Shown in pieces: positions 9,467 to 18,840 of a stretch of 64,000 nt of DNA (its first letter is position 1; the number at the start of each line of letters is the position of its first letter). Made by a program: the position numbers and the translations under genes. The stretch is from assembly GCF_018717645.1 (NCBI RefSeq), contig NZ_JAFLHG010000014.1, positions 1 through 64,000 of the forward strand. Reading direction: 5' to 3'. The notes beneath the pieces were generated by a model. It saw only the letters and a list, made by a program, of their open reading frames with translations, ran no database searches and was not told the DNA's origin. Origin of the DNA: Microbacterium flavum (GTDB taxonomy: Bacteria > Actinomycetota > Actinomycetes > Actinomycetales > Microbacteriaceae).

Positions 9467-12400
9467 TCATTGTCGTCGCGGCCAGTCCCGTTTCTCGGTG
9501 TCGACGCTTCCGCCCCAGCCGACGACGTCGATCCAGACGTCGTAGCCGTCCGCACCGAGCCAGCAGCCGAGCTGCTTGGAGCCGGCGCCGTTCATGCTGA
9601 CCGTGTAGGCCGAGCCGAACTGGATCGATCCGCCACGGTTCATGTCCGAGCGCATACAGCGGACCTGGACGTCTCCGAGGTTCGTGTCCTGCCAGTTCAC
9701 GACGAACAGATAGCACCCGTTGTTGCAGCCCTGGGGGGTGTAGTCGCCGCGCGTGACCCAGATCCGCGGAGGCGGCGGGTCCGCGGTACGCGCCGAGTTG
9801 GACGCCGTCGTCGTGCTGCTGCCCGCCGAGCTCGCACGCACCTCGATGCTGCCGGTCTGGCTGTAGCCGTAGCCCTTGGTCCACGAGCCGCTGCCGTCCC
9901 GGCTGATGAGCGCGCCGTCGACGTAGACCTCGGTCGACACCGGGCGGCCGTTGGGCCCGGGCGAGCTCCACGAGTAGGTGATGTTCGTGCCGGATGCCGA
10001 GGCACCGGCGCTCGGGCTTCCGATCTGACCGTAGGGGGCGACGCTGTTCGACGTGTTGGATGCGCCGCTCTGGAACTCCGAGCCGTCGACGGTGGACACC
10101 GCGCGCACCCGGACGGTGTACGTGCCGTTGTTGTCGACCTGCCCACCGCCGATCGTGCCCGAGCCGCCGGATCCGCCTGCGGCCCACGAGGAGTTCCACC
10201 CTCCGCCGTTGACCGAGTACTCGTAGCGGATCTCGCCGGCCGAGGCGCCGCCGGAGGAACCGGCCTGCCACGTGACACCGACGGTGTTGTCACCCTCGCT
10301 CGCCGCGACGCCGGTGGGGGCGCCGGGCGGGGTGACCCCGCGGCGCGGCGCCGAGCTGTCGCTGTAGGCGCCCGCGCCGGCCTTGTTCGTCGCGCGGACG
10401 TCGAACGTGTAGCTCGTGGTCGACGCATCCACGGTGACGGCCTGACTCGTCTGCCCGGCGGGCACCGGGATGGTGCGCACGACGCTCGAGCCCTGCTTGA
10501 CGCGGAGCTCGTACCCCGAGATCCGATCGCCGTTGTCCGCCGGCTGGTTCCACGACACCTCGATCTGCGCCTGGTCGCCCACCGGGCTCAGCAGCTTCGT
10601 GGACGGGGCGTTCGGGGCGGCCGGCGGCGCTGCCGGCACCATCGCGGCCGACCACGGGCTGAACGCGCTCGGGTCGGGCGCACGGTTGTGGGCGCGCACG
10701 CGCACCTGGTAGGACGCGCCGTTCTCGAGCCCCTCCCAGACGAGGCTCGTGCCGCCGACGCCGGTCTTCTGGACGATGCCGGACGGCGGGGCGGGCGAGA
10801 TCTCGAGCGTGTACGACTCGATGGGCGACCCTTCGGTTCGCGGCGCCGACCACGCGACGCTGAGGCTCCGGTCGCCGAACGTCAGGGTCGGCGGAGCGGG
10901 GGTGTCCGGGCGCACGTCGGGACGCGCCGTCTCGGATGGGACGGACGGGTCGGAGGTGCCGACCTTGTTCGTCGCGGTGACGGTGAAGTTGTACTCGACG
11001 TTGTTCGTCAGACCGTCCAGGGTGCACGTCGTCGAGGCGCACTGCTTGATGTAGTTGCCGGCGAACGACGAGACCGTGTAGCCCGTGATCCGCGAGCCGT
11101 TGTCGCTCGGCGGGGTCCAGGAGAGGACGACCGTCCGGCTCTGCACGCTCGAGACGACGGGCTTCCCCGGAGCGGCGGGGCGGCCCTGCACGGTGATGCG
11201 GATACGACCCTCGACCGCGCGGTCGGCGTCCTTGGTGGCATCCATCACGCGGTAGCGGACGACGATGACGCCGACGAAGTCCTTCGCGCTGGACACCTCG
11301 ACGCGGTCGCCGACGACCGCGACCTGCGCCGCGCCGGACTCGAGCACCGCCCCCGTCACGGTCAGCGGCGTGTTCGGGAACGGGTTCACGTCGTTGGCGA
11401 GCACGGGCACCGACTCGGTGGAGCCCTGATCGGATTCGGCGATCACGTCGTCGTTCGCGCTCGCGAGCTGGCGGGTCGAGGCCGTCACGGTGACGACGAT
11501 GGTCGCCTCGACCGGCGGCGCCTCGCCGTCGTCGGCGGTCACGGTGAGGCGGGCGGTCGTGCCCTTCGCGGTGTCCTGCGCCGCCGCGACCTTCAGCGTC
11601 GTGCCGTCGACGGATGCCGTCAGTCCCTGCGGCACGGCACCTGCGGTCCGGAAGGTGAGCGCGCCCTGGTCATCCGGGTCGGGGTCGGTCGCGAGCGCGG
11701 CGAGGTCGAGCGTCGCGGCGTCCTCGCCCGCGGCGACGTTGAGGGTGGCCCCGACCATCGTGGGCGGCTGGTTGTCGGGCGGCAGCACGGTGATGGGGAT
11801 CGTGAGCGTCGCCTTGCGCCCGGCGGGGTCATCGGGGCCGGTGCCGTCGGTGACCTCGAAGGTGAGGGCATCCGCGCCGAAGTACCCCGCGGCGGAGGTG
11901 TAGACGAGCGTGTGCTGATCCTTGATGAGCCCCGCACCGTCGGCGTGCGCGGCGCTGACCTTCGCGGCCTCCGTGATGACGACGTCTTTCCCGCCCGCGG
12001 CGCGGACGTACTTCTTCAGGGGCAGTTCGACGGACTCACCGCTCTTCACCTCGACGGGTGTCGTGGACACGAGGCTCGGCGGCAGCTCGATGAGCGCCGG
12101 AACCCGCAGGAACGCGGACGCCTGCTGGCCATCGGCGTCGGTCACGGTGTAGGTGATGAGCTGCGGGGCCTCGCCGACCGTGACGCGGACGTTCCCGTCA
12201 CGGGTGACCTGCGCGGTCTCGCCGCCGGCGCCGAGGGCCACCGCGAGCGCGCTCTTGGTGCCGTCGGGGTCGTCGTCGTTCTCACGGACGTCGACCTCGG
12301 CCGTGCCGTCGTCCTGGACATCCTCGGCGCGCACGCGATCGTCGCGAGCGATCGGCGCTTGTAGGGGCACGTTCTCATCGACGGTGATCTGCACGCTCGT

Positions 12401-15400
12401 CGACGCGCGCAGCCCGCGCGAGTCGGTGATCGCGTACTCGAGCGAGGTGTTCATCTCGGTGTCGGGGGCCGTGATGAGCAGGTACCGGCCGCTCGTCCGG
12501 GCCTTCAGGCCGGCGACGCCCTCCGGGAGGGTGATGGCGTCGTCGGGCGCGAAGCCGAAGAGGTCGCCGTCGGGGTCGGAGTCGTTCGCCATCACCATGA
12601 CCGCCACCTCGCGGCCGGGACGCATGACGACCGCGTCGCGCACCGCGTACGGCGCCTGATTGGTGGATGCCGCCGGCGCGATGCCGACCTGGATGGGCGC
12701 GGTGCCCTCTTTGCCGAGGCTGTCGCGCACGCGGTAGGAGAAGGTGTCGACGCCGACCGAGTCCTCGAACGCCTCGTAGGTGAACGTGTTCGCCCCGGTC
12801 TCGACGATGCGGCCCTTCTTCGGGGCATCCGCGAGTCCGACGAGCTCGACGGAATCGCCGTCCTCGTCGATGCCGTCCAGCGGCACCGGGATCTCGACCT
12901 TCGCGCCGCTCAGCGTCCGCGCGGTGAGGTCGCGCGGGCGGGGAGCGGAGTTGGCCTCATCGTTGCGCGGCAGGATCTGGATCGTGATGTAGCCGGCGTC
13001 GCGCTGCCCCGTGGAGTCGACCGCCTCGTACGTGGCGTAGACGGTGCCCGGCTCGTTCCCGGCGCGGAAGCGGACGGCATCCTCGGACACGAACGCTTCG
13101 CCGTCCTCCGGCGCGATCAGCGGAGGCACGAGGTTGGGGGCGACGTGGATCTTGTCGCCGTTCGGGTGGTAGTCGTTCTCGAGCACCGGGATCGTCACCG
13201 TGTCGCCCACGCGCACGACGACCTGATCGTCGTTGGCGACCGGTGGCCGCAGACGCGACGGTGCGGGCACGGGGATGACGACGATCTCACCGCTCGCCGA
13301 CTGCGATCCATTGGAGATCGTGTAGCCGACCCGCACCTGCTGGTCGATCGAGGAGAGGTCGCTGATGCGGATGGTCTCGTGTCCGAGCACCGCCGCGGCG
13401 ACGCCCGATCCGGGGTCGACGGACACCGACTGGACGACGAGGATGCCGCCCGAGGGGTCGGTGTCGTTCGAGAGGACGTTCACGAGCACATCGCCGCCGC
13501 TCGGCAGCAGCGCGATGTCGCGGACCGCCACCGGCGGCAGGTCCTCGTCCGACTCGGGCAGCACATCGACGCGCACCAGGCCGGGAACCGAGTTCGGGCC
13601 GGCGGAGGCCAGGTACTGCGGGTAGTAGGTGCCGGGGGTCTGCGACGTGAAGGTGAAGGTCTTGTCGGCGAAGTCCGGCACGATCGTCGCGCCGTCGACG
13701 TCATCCACCCGTGTCAGGCGGAGCGGTTCGCTGCCCGAGCTCGTGTCGTTGGTCAGCGGCGCGACGGTCACGGACCGGCCGACGCGGGTGACGACGTGGT
13801 CCGCGTTCGTGATCGGCACGGTCGTCCCGAGCGGGCGGATGTCGTAGCGGGCGACCCCGTTGCCGGTGTCGGTGCCGTCCGAGACCCGCGCGGGCACGTC
13901 CTTGCGCCCCTGTGCGCCGCCGATCGCGCGGTAGGTGATCTGGCCGTCGGAGGTGAAGTCGGCCTCGTCGCCGCCGTCGGGGACGACATCCAGCAGGAAG
14001 ATGTCGTCGCCGTCCGGGTCGATCCAGTCCGGGAGCACGTTGTAGGAGGCGGTGCCGCCGGACTCGACCGTGATCGGGGTCACGCGCTTCTGGAGCGGCG
14101 GGGAGTTCACGTCGGCCGGGTGCACCGTGACCGTGACGGTCGCCGTCGCCTCGCCGTCGCGACCGTCGTCGGCCGTGTACCGGAAGGTCGTCGATCCGGT
14201 GGCGTCGTCGGGCACCGTGATCTGAAGGGCCGCGCCATTGTGGATCGGCTCGACCTTCCCGAAGCCGGGCACCTCGGAGACGGAGGCGACGAGCACGTCG
14301 CCGTCGGCATCCGTGTCGTTGTCGAGGACGGGCAGGACGGTGGTCCGGCCCGGCCGGACGCCGTAGTCGTCGTCTTGCGCGATGGGCGGAGTGTTCACAT
14401 CGGTGCGCTCGGGAAGGGTCGTCTGCACCGTCTCCTCGGTGGTCTCCTCCTCCTCTTCGCCTTCACCCTCGGGCGGGGTGATGTCCTGCCAGTTGTCGAC
14501 GCGCTGCATCGAGTCGGACGCCATCCAGGCCGCGCCCCCGAACACGTCGTTGAGCACGACGACGTCGCGGTTCACCCGGAAGCGCAGGTCGCTCGTGGCA
14601 TCCACCCCGGGGACGTCCTGCACGAGGTCGTCCTTCTCCCCGGGGCAGTCGCGGACGAAACGACCCGAACCCGACCACGCGCCGTACGCGCAGCCGGCGG
14701 CGTACACCGGCTCCGCCGGGGAGCCCGCCGCGCCGCCCGCCGAGGTGGTGACGACGTCGCCGCCGCCGATCGGGACGCGCACGAGCGCCGTCGGGGTGGC
14801 GAGGGTCACGGCATCCGCGTCGCCGGACGCCTGCTGCAGGACGGCGTCCGGCGGCACCTCGGCGCGGGATCCGTCTCCGCCGTACAGCGTGTTCGTCGTC
14901 GCGTCGAGCACGAACGCGGTCGTCCCCACGACCGTGATCGTGAGATCCGCGTCGGCGGTGATGCCCTCGATCGTCCGCGAGGACTTCTCGACCGTCTTGC
15001 CCTCGTCGCCGGGGCCGTAGGTGCGCAGCACGCCGTCGACGGCGGACACGGCATAGACGGTGCCGTCGGCTCCGACCGCGACACGTGCGTTCTTGCCCTC
15101 GTCGGCGACGGGCTCGGAGCCCTCGGCGCCGATGCCGCTGACCGCCGAGAACGGGCTCGCCCACAGCGTGCCGGAGGGCTCGAGGACGGCGACCGTGCCC
15201 GCTCCGAGGGCGACCGAGGAGCCGGGAGCGAGGTCGGCGGAGTCCGAGAGGATGACACGCGCGGGGTCGACCGACGAGATCGTCGAGCCGATCGGATCCA
15301 CGAGCAGCACTCGTGACCCGCTCTGGAGGATGTCGTAGTCCGACGACCCGGCACGCATGCCGCCGTCGAGGACGCGGGACGAGTGGTTGAAGTGTCCGAC

Positions 15401-15574
15401 CAGGAGGCTCGACTGCTTCGTCAGCCAGACGCCGCCGTCATGCAGATCGACCTCGGTCGTCGGCTTGCCGTCGTAGGTGACCGCGAAGAACCCGACAGCG
15501 AGCGCGGCAGCGGTGACGACACCGGTGGAGATCAGCGTTTTCGGGCGCGATCGAAGCCACGCGAACGACCTCAT
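9467..15574 (-). CDS. Giant membrane-anchored Ig-like / fibronectin III surface protein
   Basis: 2035 residues. One N-terminal hydrophobic segment (about 15-33) follows a short Arg-rich cytoplasmic head, so this is a signal anchor with everything else outside. Residues 40-370 resemble a beta-propeller-like region with two nearby cysteines. An acidic Glu/Thr linker (about 372-392) leads into about ten cadherin-like/Big repeats, many carrying DxDxDG calcium-type loops (for example DNDTDADGD and NDSDPDGD). From about 1480 there are three or four Fn3 domains, and the C-terminus is a small four-cysteine domain. No sortase motif and no second membrane helix are seen. It heads the signalling operon and may be the extracellular sensor or structural element that the kinase system serves. 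Confidence 0.9.
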   Translation of the reverse strand: MRSFAWLRSRPKTLISTGVVTAAALAVGFFAVTYDGKPTTEVDLHDGGVWLTKQSSLLVGHFNHSSRVLDGGMRAGSSDYDILQSGSRVLLVDPIGSTISSVDPARVILSDSADLAPGSSVALGAGTVAVLEPSGTLWASPFSAVSGIGAEGSEPVADEGKNARVAVGADGTVYAVSAVDGVLRTYGPGDEGKTVEKSSRTIEGITADADLTITVVGTTAFVLDATTNTLYGGDGSRAEVPPDAVLQQASGDADAVTLATPTALVRVPIGGGDVVTTSAGGAAGSPAEPVYAAGCAYGAWSGSGRFVRDCPGEKDDLVQDVPGVDATSDLRFRVNRDVVVLNDVFGGAAWMASDSMQRVDNWQDITPPEGEGEEEEETTEETVQTTLPERTDVNTPPIAQDDDYGVRPGRTTVLPVLDNDTDADGDVLVASVSEVPGFGKVEPIHNGAALQITVPDDATGSTTFRYTADDGRDGEATATVTVTVHPADVNSPPLQKRVTPITVESGGTASYNVLPDWIDPDGDDIFLLDVVPDGGDEADFTSDGQITYRAIGGAQGRKDVPARVSDGTDTGNGVARYDIRPLGTTVPITNADHVVTRVGRSVTVAPLTNDTSSGSEPLRLTRVDDVDGATIVPDFADKTFTFTSQTPGTYYPQYLASAGPNSVPGLVRVDVLPESDEDLPPVAVRDIALLPSGGDVLVNVLSNDTDPSGGILVVQSVSVDPGSGVAAAVLGHETIRISDLSSIDQQVRVGYTISNGSQSASGEIVVIPVPAPSRLRPPVANDDQVVVRVGDTVTIPVLENDYHPNGDKIHVAPNLVPPLIAPEDGEAFVSEDAVRFRAGNEPGTVYATYEAVDSTGQRDAGYITIQILPRNDEANSAPRPRDLTARTLSGAKVEIPVPLDGIDEDGDSVELVGLADAPKKGRIVETGANTFTYEAFEDSVGVDTFSYRVRDSLGKEGTAPIQVGIAPAASTNQAPYAVRDAVVMRPGREVAVMVMANDSDPDGDLFGFAPDDAITLPEGVAGLKARTSGRYLLITAPDTEMNTSLEYAITDSRGLRASTSVQITVDENVPLQAPIARDDRVRAEDVQDDGTAEVDVRENDDDPDGTKSALAVALGAGGETAQVTRDGNVRVTVGEAPQLITYTVTDADGQQASAFLRVPALIELPPSLVSTTPVEVKSGESVELPLKKYVRAAGGKDVVITEAAKVSAAHADGAGLIKDQHTLVYTSAAGYFGADALTFEVTDGTGPDDPAGRKATLTIPITVLPPDNQPPTMVGATLNVAAGEDAATLDLAALATDPDPDDQGALTFRTAGAVPQGLTASVDGTTLKVAAAQDTAKGTTARLTVTADDGEAPPVEATIVVTVTASTRQLASANDDVIAESDQGSTESVPVLANDVNPFPNTPLTVTGAVLESGAAQVAVVGDRVEVSSAKDFVGVIVVRYRVMDATKDADRAVEGRIRITVQGRPAAPGKPVVSSVQSRTVVLSWTPPSDNGSRITGYTVSSFAGNYIKQCASTTCTLDGLTNNVEYNFTVTATNKVGTSDPSVPSETARPDVRPDTPAPPTLTFGDRSLSVAWSAPRTEGSPIESYTLEISPAPPSGIVQKTGVGGTSLVWEGLENGASYQVRVRAHNRAPDPSAFSPWSAAMVPAAPPAAPNAPSTKLLSPVGDQAQIEVSWNQPADNGDRISGYELRVKQGSSVVRTIPVPAGQTSQAVTVDASTTSYTFDVRATNKAGAGAYSDSSAPRRGVTPPGAPTGVAASEGDNTVGVTWQAGSSGGASAGEIRYEYSVNGGGWNSSWAAGGSGGSGTIGGGQVDNNGTYTVRVRAVSTVDGSEFQSGASNTSNSVAPYGQIGSPSAGASASGTNITYSWSSPGPNGRPVSTEVYVDGALISRDGSGSWTKGYGYSQTGSIEVRASSAGSSTTTASNSARTADPPPPRIWVTRGDYTPQGCNNGCYLFVVNWQDTNLGDVQVRCMRSDMNRGGSIQFGSAYTVSMNGAGSKQLGCWLGADGYDVWIDVVGWGGSVDTEKRDWPRRQ

Positions 15575-15729
15575 GCTGGCGCGGCTCCCCCCGGCTCATT
15601 CTTCGTTGCGTGGGCGTCGGGACCTGTTGCTGAAGCAGGCACACACGTTGGACGGACCCGCACAGCCTACGTCACCGACCTGGCGGATGCCGAACGGGGG
15701 CCGACCACCCCGCTGAGAGCCCGTCCGGG
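15575..15729. other. Intergenic region upstream of the Ig-like gene and downstream of the UvrA-like gene
   Basis: 155 bases that must hold the promoter of the long signalling operon, which reads leftward. I see no convincing -35/-10 pair. A short inverted repeat (agcccg/cgggct, 15718-15731) overlaps the stop codon of the UvrA-like gene but its 2-base loop makes it a poor terminator. Confidence 0.4.
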
Positions 15730-18099
15730 CTAGGCGCCCTGGGTGTCGGAGACGTACCGCGCGAGGTGCTCGGCGGTCAGCGTGCCGCCCTGGGTCACGA
15801 GGTCGCGAGGTGTGCCCTCGAAGACGACGCGGCCGCCGTCGCGGCCTGCCCCGGGCCCCACGTCGATGATCCAGTCGGCGTGCGCCATGACCGCTTGGTG
15901 GTGTTCGATCGCGATGACGGAGTTGCCGGCATCCACGAGCCGGTCGAGGAGCGCGAGGAGACCCGCGACGTCGGCGAGGTGGAGTCCGGTCGTCGGCTCG
16001 TCCAGGACGTACACCGCGCCCTTCTTCGCCATCGAGATCGCGAGCTTGAGCCGCTGACGCTCACCGCCGGACAGCGTGCTGAGCGCCTGTCCGAGCGTGA
16101 TGTAGCCGACGCCCGCCTCGGCCATGCGTGCGAGCACACCCGCCGCGGCGGCCATGTTCCCGACATCCGCGACGAACACGATCGCCTCATCCACCGACAT
16201 GGCGAGCACCTCCGCGATGGTGCGTCCACCGAGGGTGTAGTCGAGGACGGCGTCGCTGAAGCCCGATCCCCCGCAGAGTTCGCACCGGGTCTCCACACTC
16301 TGCGTGAAGCCCAGGTTCGTGATGATGACCCCGAGGCCGCGGCACGCGGGGCACGCGCCCTCGGAGTTGGCGCTGAACAGGCCGGGCTTCACGCCGTTGT
16401 GCTTCGCGAACGCCTTGCGGATCTCATCGAGCACCCCGGTGTAGGTCGCGGGACTCGACCGTCGGGAGCCCTTGATCGGCGCCTGGTCGACCGTGACGAC
16501 GCCCTCCCGGCCGGCGAGACTCCCATGGATGAGCGAGGACTTCCCCGACCCCGCCACCCCCGTGACGACGGTCAGGATGCCGAGGGGCACGTCGACGTCG
16601 ACGCCGCGGAGGTTGTGGAGAGAGGCACCGCGGATCTCCCGCACGCCGGAGCGCTCGCGCACCGACGGCTTCAGCCGCGCACGATGATCGAGGTGACGCC
16701 CCGTGATCGTGTCGGAGGCGCGCAGACCGGCGACGTCGCCCTGGTAGGTGATGTGCCCGCCGCGTCGTCCCGCGCCCGGCCCGAGGTCGATCACGTGGTC
16801 GGCGATCTCGATGACCTCCGGCTTGTGCTCGACGACCAGCACGGTATTGCCCTTGTCGCGCAGGAGCAGCAGCAGGTCGTTCATGCGCTGGATGTCGTGC
16901 GGGTGAAGCCCCGTCGTCGGCTCGTCGAAGACGTAGGTCATGTCGGTGAGGGCCGAGCCGAGGTGGCGGATCATCTTGGTGCGCTGCGCCTCACCCCCGG
17001 AGAGGGTGCCGCTGGCCCGGTCGAGCGAGAGATAGCCCAGCCCGACGTCGACGAACGAGTCGAGCGTCTGCTGCAGTGTCCGCCGCAGCGGGGCGATGGT
17101 CTCGTCATCGATCCCGCGCACCCAGGCGGCGAGATCGGTGATCTGCAGCGCCGCGGCATCCGCGATGCTGAGGCCGGCGATCTTCGAGGACCGCGCGCCG
17201 TCGTTCAGCCGCGTCCCGCCGCATGCCGCGCACGGCATGAACTTCACGGCGCGCTCCACGAAGGCGCGGATGTGAGGCTGCAGGCTGTCGCGGTCCTTCT
17301 GCAGCATGGATTTGGTGATCTTGGGGACGAGTCCCTCGTAGGTCATGTTGATGCCCGCGACCTTCACCTTGGTCTGCTCGCGGTAGAGGAGATCGTGCAG
17401 CTGCTGCTCGGTGTAGGCGGAGATCGGCGCGTCGGGATCGACGAACCCGGACTCGGCGTAGCCCTTCACCATCCACCCGTCGGGGGTGTAGCCGGGCACG
17501 GTGATGGCGCCCTGTCGGAGGGACAGCGAACGGTCGAGGAGCTCGTCGATGTCGATGTCGCTCACGTGACCGAGGCCCTCGCAGGCGGGACACATGCCGC
17601 CGGTGATCTCGAACGTCCTGCGCTCCGCGACCGTCTGACCGCCGCGCTCGACGGTGAGCGACCCGGCGCCGGACACCGAGGGGACGTTGAAGGAGAACGC
17701 CTGCGGCGAGCCGACGTGGGGTCTGCCGATGCGGCTGAACAGCAGCCGCAGCATCGCGTGCACGTCGGTCGCCGTGCCGACGGTCGACCGCGCGTTCGAT
17801 CCCATCCGCTCCTGATCGACGACGATCGCCGGGCTGATGTTCTCGAGCGCATCGACGTCGGGACGGCTCAACTGGCCCATGAACTGCTGGAGGAACGTCG
17901 GATAGGTCTCGTTGATGAGGCGCTGCGACTCGTTCGCGATGGTCTCGAAGACGAGGCTGGATTTGCCCGAGCCGCTGACCCCGGTGAAGACGGTGAGCCG
18001 CCGCTTGGGGATCTCGACGTCGAACCCCTGCAGATTGTTCTCCCGCGCTCCGACGACTCGGATCAGCTCGTGGGAGTCGGCGATGTGCGCGGCGGCCAT
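15730..18099 (-). CDS. UvrA-like ABC ATPase (short class-II UvrA/DrrC type)
   Basis: 789 residues with two ABC nucleotide-binding domains: GVSGSGKSS at 40-48 with LSGGEAQR at 366, then GVAGSGKSS with LSGGERQR. Four CxxC pairs (CPAC, CAAC, CPAC, CELC) provide UvrA-type zinc modules. The distance from the first Walker A to the first signature is about 320 residues, against roughly 455 in canonical UvrA, which suggests the UvrB-binding domain is missing. Such short paralogues are linked to drug tolerance or alternative DNA-damage recognition rather than normal excision repair. It is followed on the same strand, 80 bases away from its start, by the glycosylase gene, so a DNA-damage theme is possible. 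Confidence 0.9.
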   Translation of the reverse strand: MAAAHIADSHELIRVVGARENNLQGFDVEIPKRRLTVFTGVSGSGKSSLVFETIANESQRLINETYPTFLQQFMGQLSRPDVDALENISPAIVVDQERMGSNARSTVGTATDVHAMLRLLFSRIGRPHVGSPQAFSFNVPSVSGAGSLTVERGGQTVAERRTFEITGGMCPACEGLGHVSDIDIDELLDRSLSLRQGAITVPGYTPDGWMVKGYAESGFVDPDAPISAYTEQQLHDLLYREQTKVKVAGINMTYEGLVPKITKSMLQKDRDSLQPHIRAFVERAVKFMPCAACGGTRLNDGARSSKIAGLSIADAAALQITDLAAWVRGIDDETIAPLRRTLQQTLDSFVDVGLGYLSLDRASGTLSGGEAQRTKMIRHLGSALTDMTYVFDEPTTGLHPHDIQRMNDLLLLLRDKGNTVLVVEHKPEVIEIADHVIDLGPGAGRRGGHITYQGDVAGLRASDTITGRHLDHRARLKPSVRERSGVREIRGASLHNLRGVDVDVPLGILTVVTGVAGSGKSSLIHGSLAGREGVVTVDQAPIKGSRRSSPATYTGVLDEIRKAFAKHNGVKPGLFSANSEGACPACRGLGVIITNLGFTQSVETRCELCGGSGFSDAVLDYTLGGRTIAEVLAMSVDEAIVFVADVGNMAAAAGVLARMAEAGVGYITLGQALSTLSGGERQRLKLAISMAKKGAVYVLDEPTTGLHLADVAGLLALLDRLVDAGNSVIAIEHHQAVMAHADWIIDVGPGAGRDGGRVVFEGTPRDLVTQGGTLTAEHLARYVSDTQGA

Positions 18100-18180
18100 G
18101 GGCCCAGTCTGCCCCCCCCGCCCCCGACACCGCGCACCGCCCGTATGCGGAACCGCGCCGAGTCCGGCCCGCGCGGCCCG

Positions 18181-18771
18181 TCAGGCGCCGGAGGCGCCGG
18201 CGAAGGAGCAGCCGACGAGATGGTCGTCGACCATCCCGGCGGATTGCATCAAGGCGTACATCGTCGTCGGCCCGACGAACCGGAAGCCCGCTCTGCGGAG
18301 CGCCGTGGACAGGGCGTCGGATGCCGGGGTCGTGGCCGGAACAGCCCCGAGATGGGCGGGGCGGTCGGCCTCGGGGCGCGCCGGCGGGGCGAACGACCAC
18401 ATGAGGGTGTCGAGCTCGCCCTCCGCCATCTGCACGACGAGGCGGGCATTCCCGATCGTCGCGAGGATCTTCGCCCGGTTGCGGATGATGCCGGCATCCC
18501 CCATCAGACGCTCGAGGTCGGCGTCCCCGAAGGCGGCGATCGTCGTCGGCTCGAAGCCGGCGAACACCTCACGGAAGCGGGGGCGCTTTCGCAGGATCGT
18601 GATCCAGGACAGACCCGCCTGGAAGCCCTCGAGCGACATCTTCTCGAACAGGGCCCGGTCACCGCGCAGCGGCCGGCCCCATTCCTCATCGTGGTAGCGA
18701 CGGTACTCGGGGTCGTCGCCGACCCACCCGCATCGCGCGATCCCGTCCGGTCCGATGCGCAGATCGCTCAC
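18181..18771 (-). CDS. tag: DNA-3-methyladenine glycosylase I
   Basis: 196 residues, full family length. It removes 3-methyladenine from alkylated DNA in base-excision repair. The four zinc ligands of the Tag family are recognisable: Cys14 in RCGWV, His27 in RYHDEEWG, His184 and Cys188 in DHLVGC. The substrate-pocket motif FEKMSLEGFQAGLSW is also clear. It is divergent from the AraC gene (70 bases between starts) and sits upstream of the UvrA-like gene on the same strand. Confidence 0.96.
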   Translation of the reverse strand: MSDLRIGPDGIARCGWVGDDPEYRRYHDEEWGRPLRGDRALFEKMSLEGFQAGLSWITILRKRPRFREVFAGFEPTTIAAFGDADLERLMGDAGIIRNRAKILATIGNARLVVQMAEGELDTLMWSFAPPARPEADRPAHLGAVPATTPASDALSTALRRAGFRFVGPTTMYALMQSAGMVDDHLVGCSFAGASGA

Positions 18772-18840
18772 CCGTCGAGGCTATCGCGGCGTGACCCCCC
18801 GGGGCGGAATACGGGTCGGGGACCGACGGTTGCTCCCCGC

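Noticed and set aside
9423-9467. Extension of the MoxR start upstream to 9555
   Set aside because: It would overlap the C-terminal domain of the giant surface protein; the ATG at 9423 gives the normal family length.
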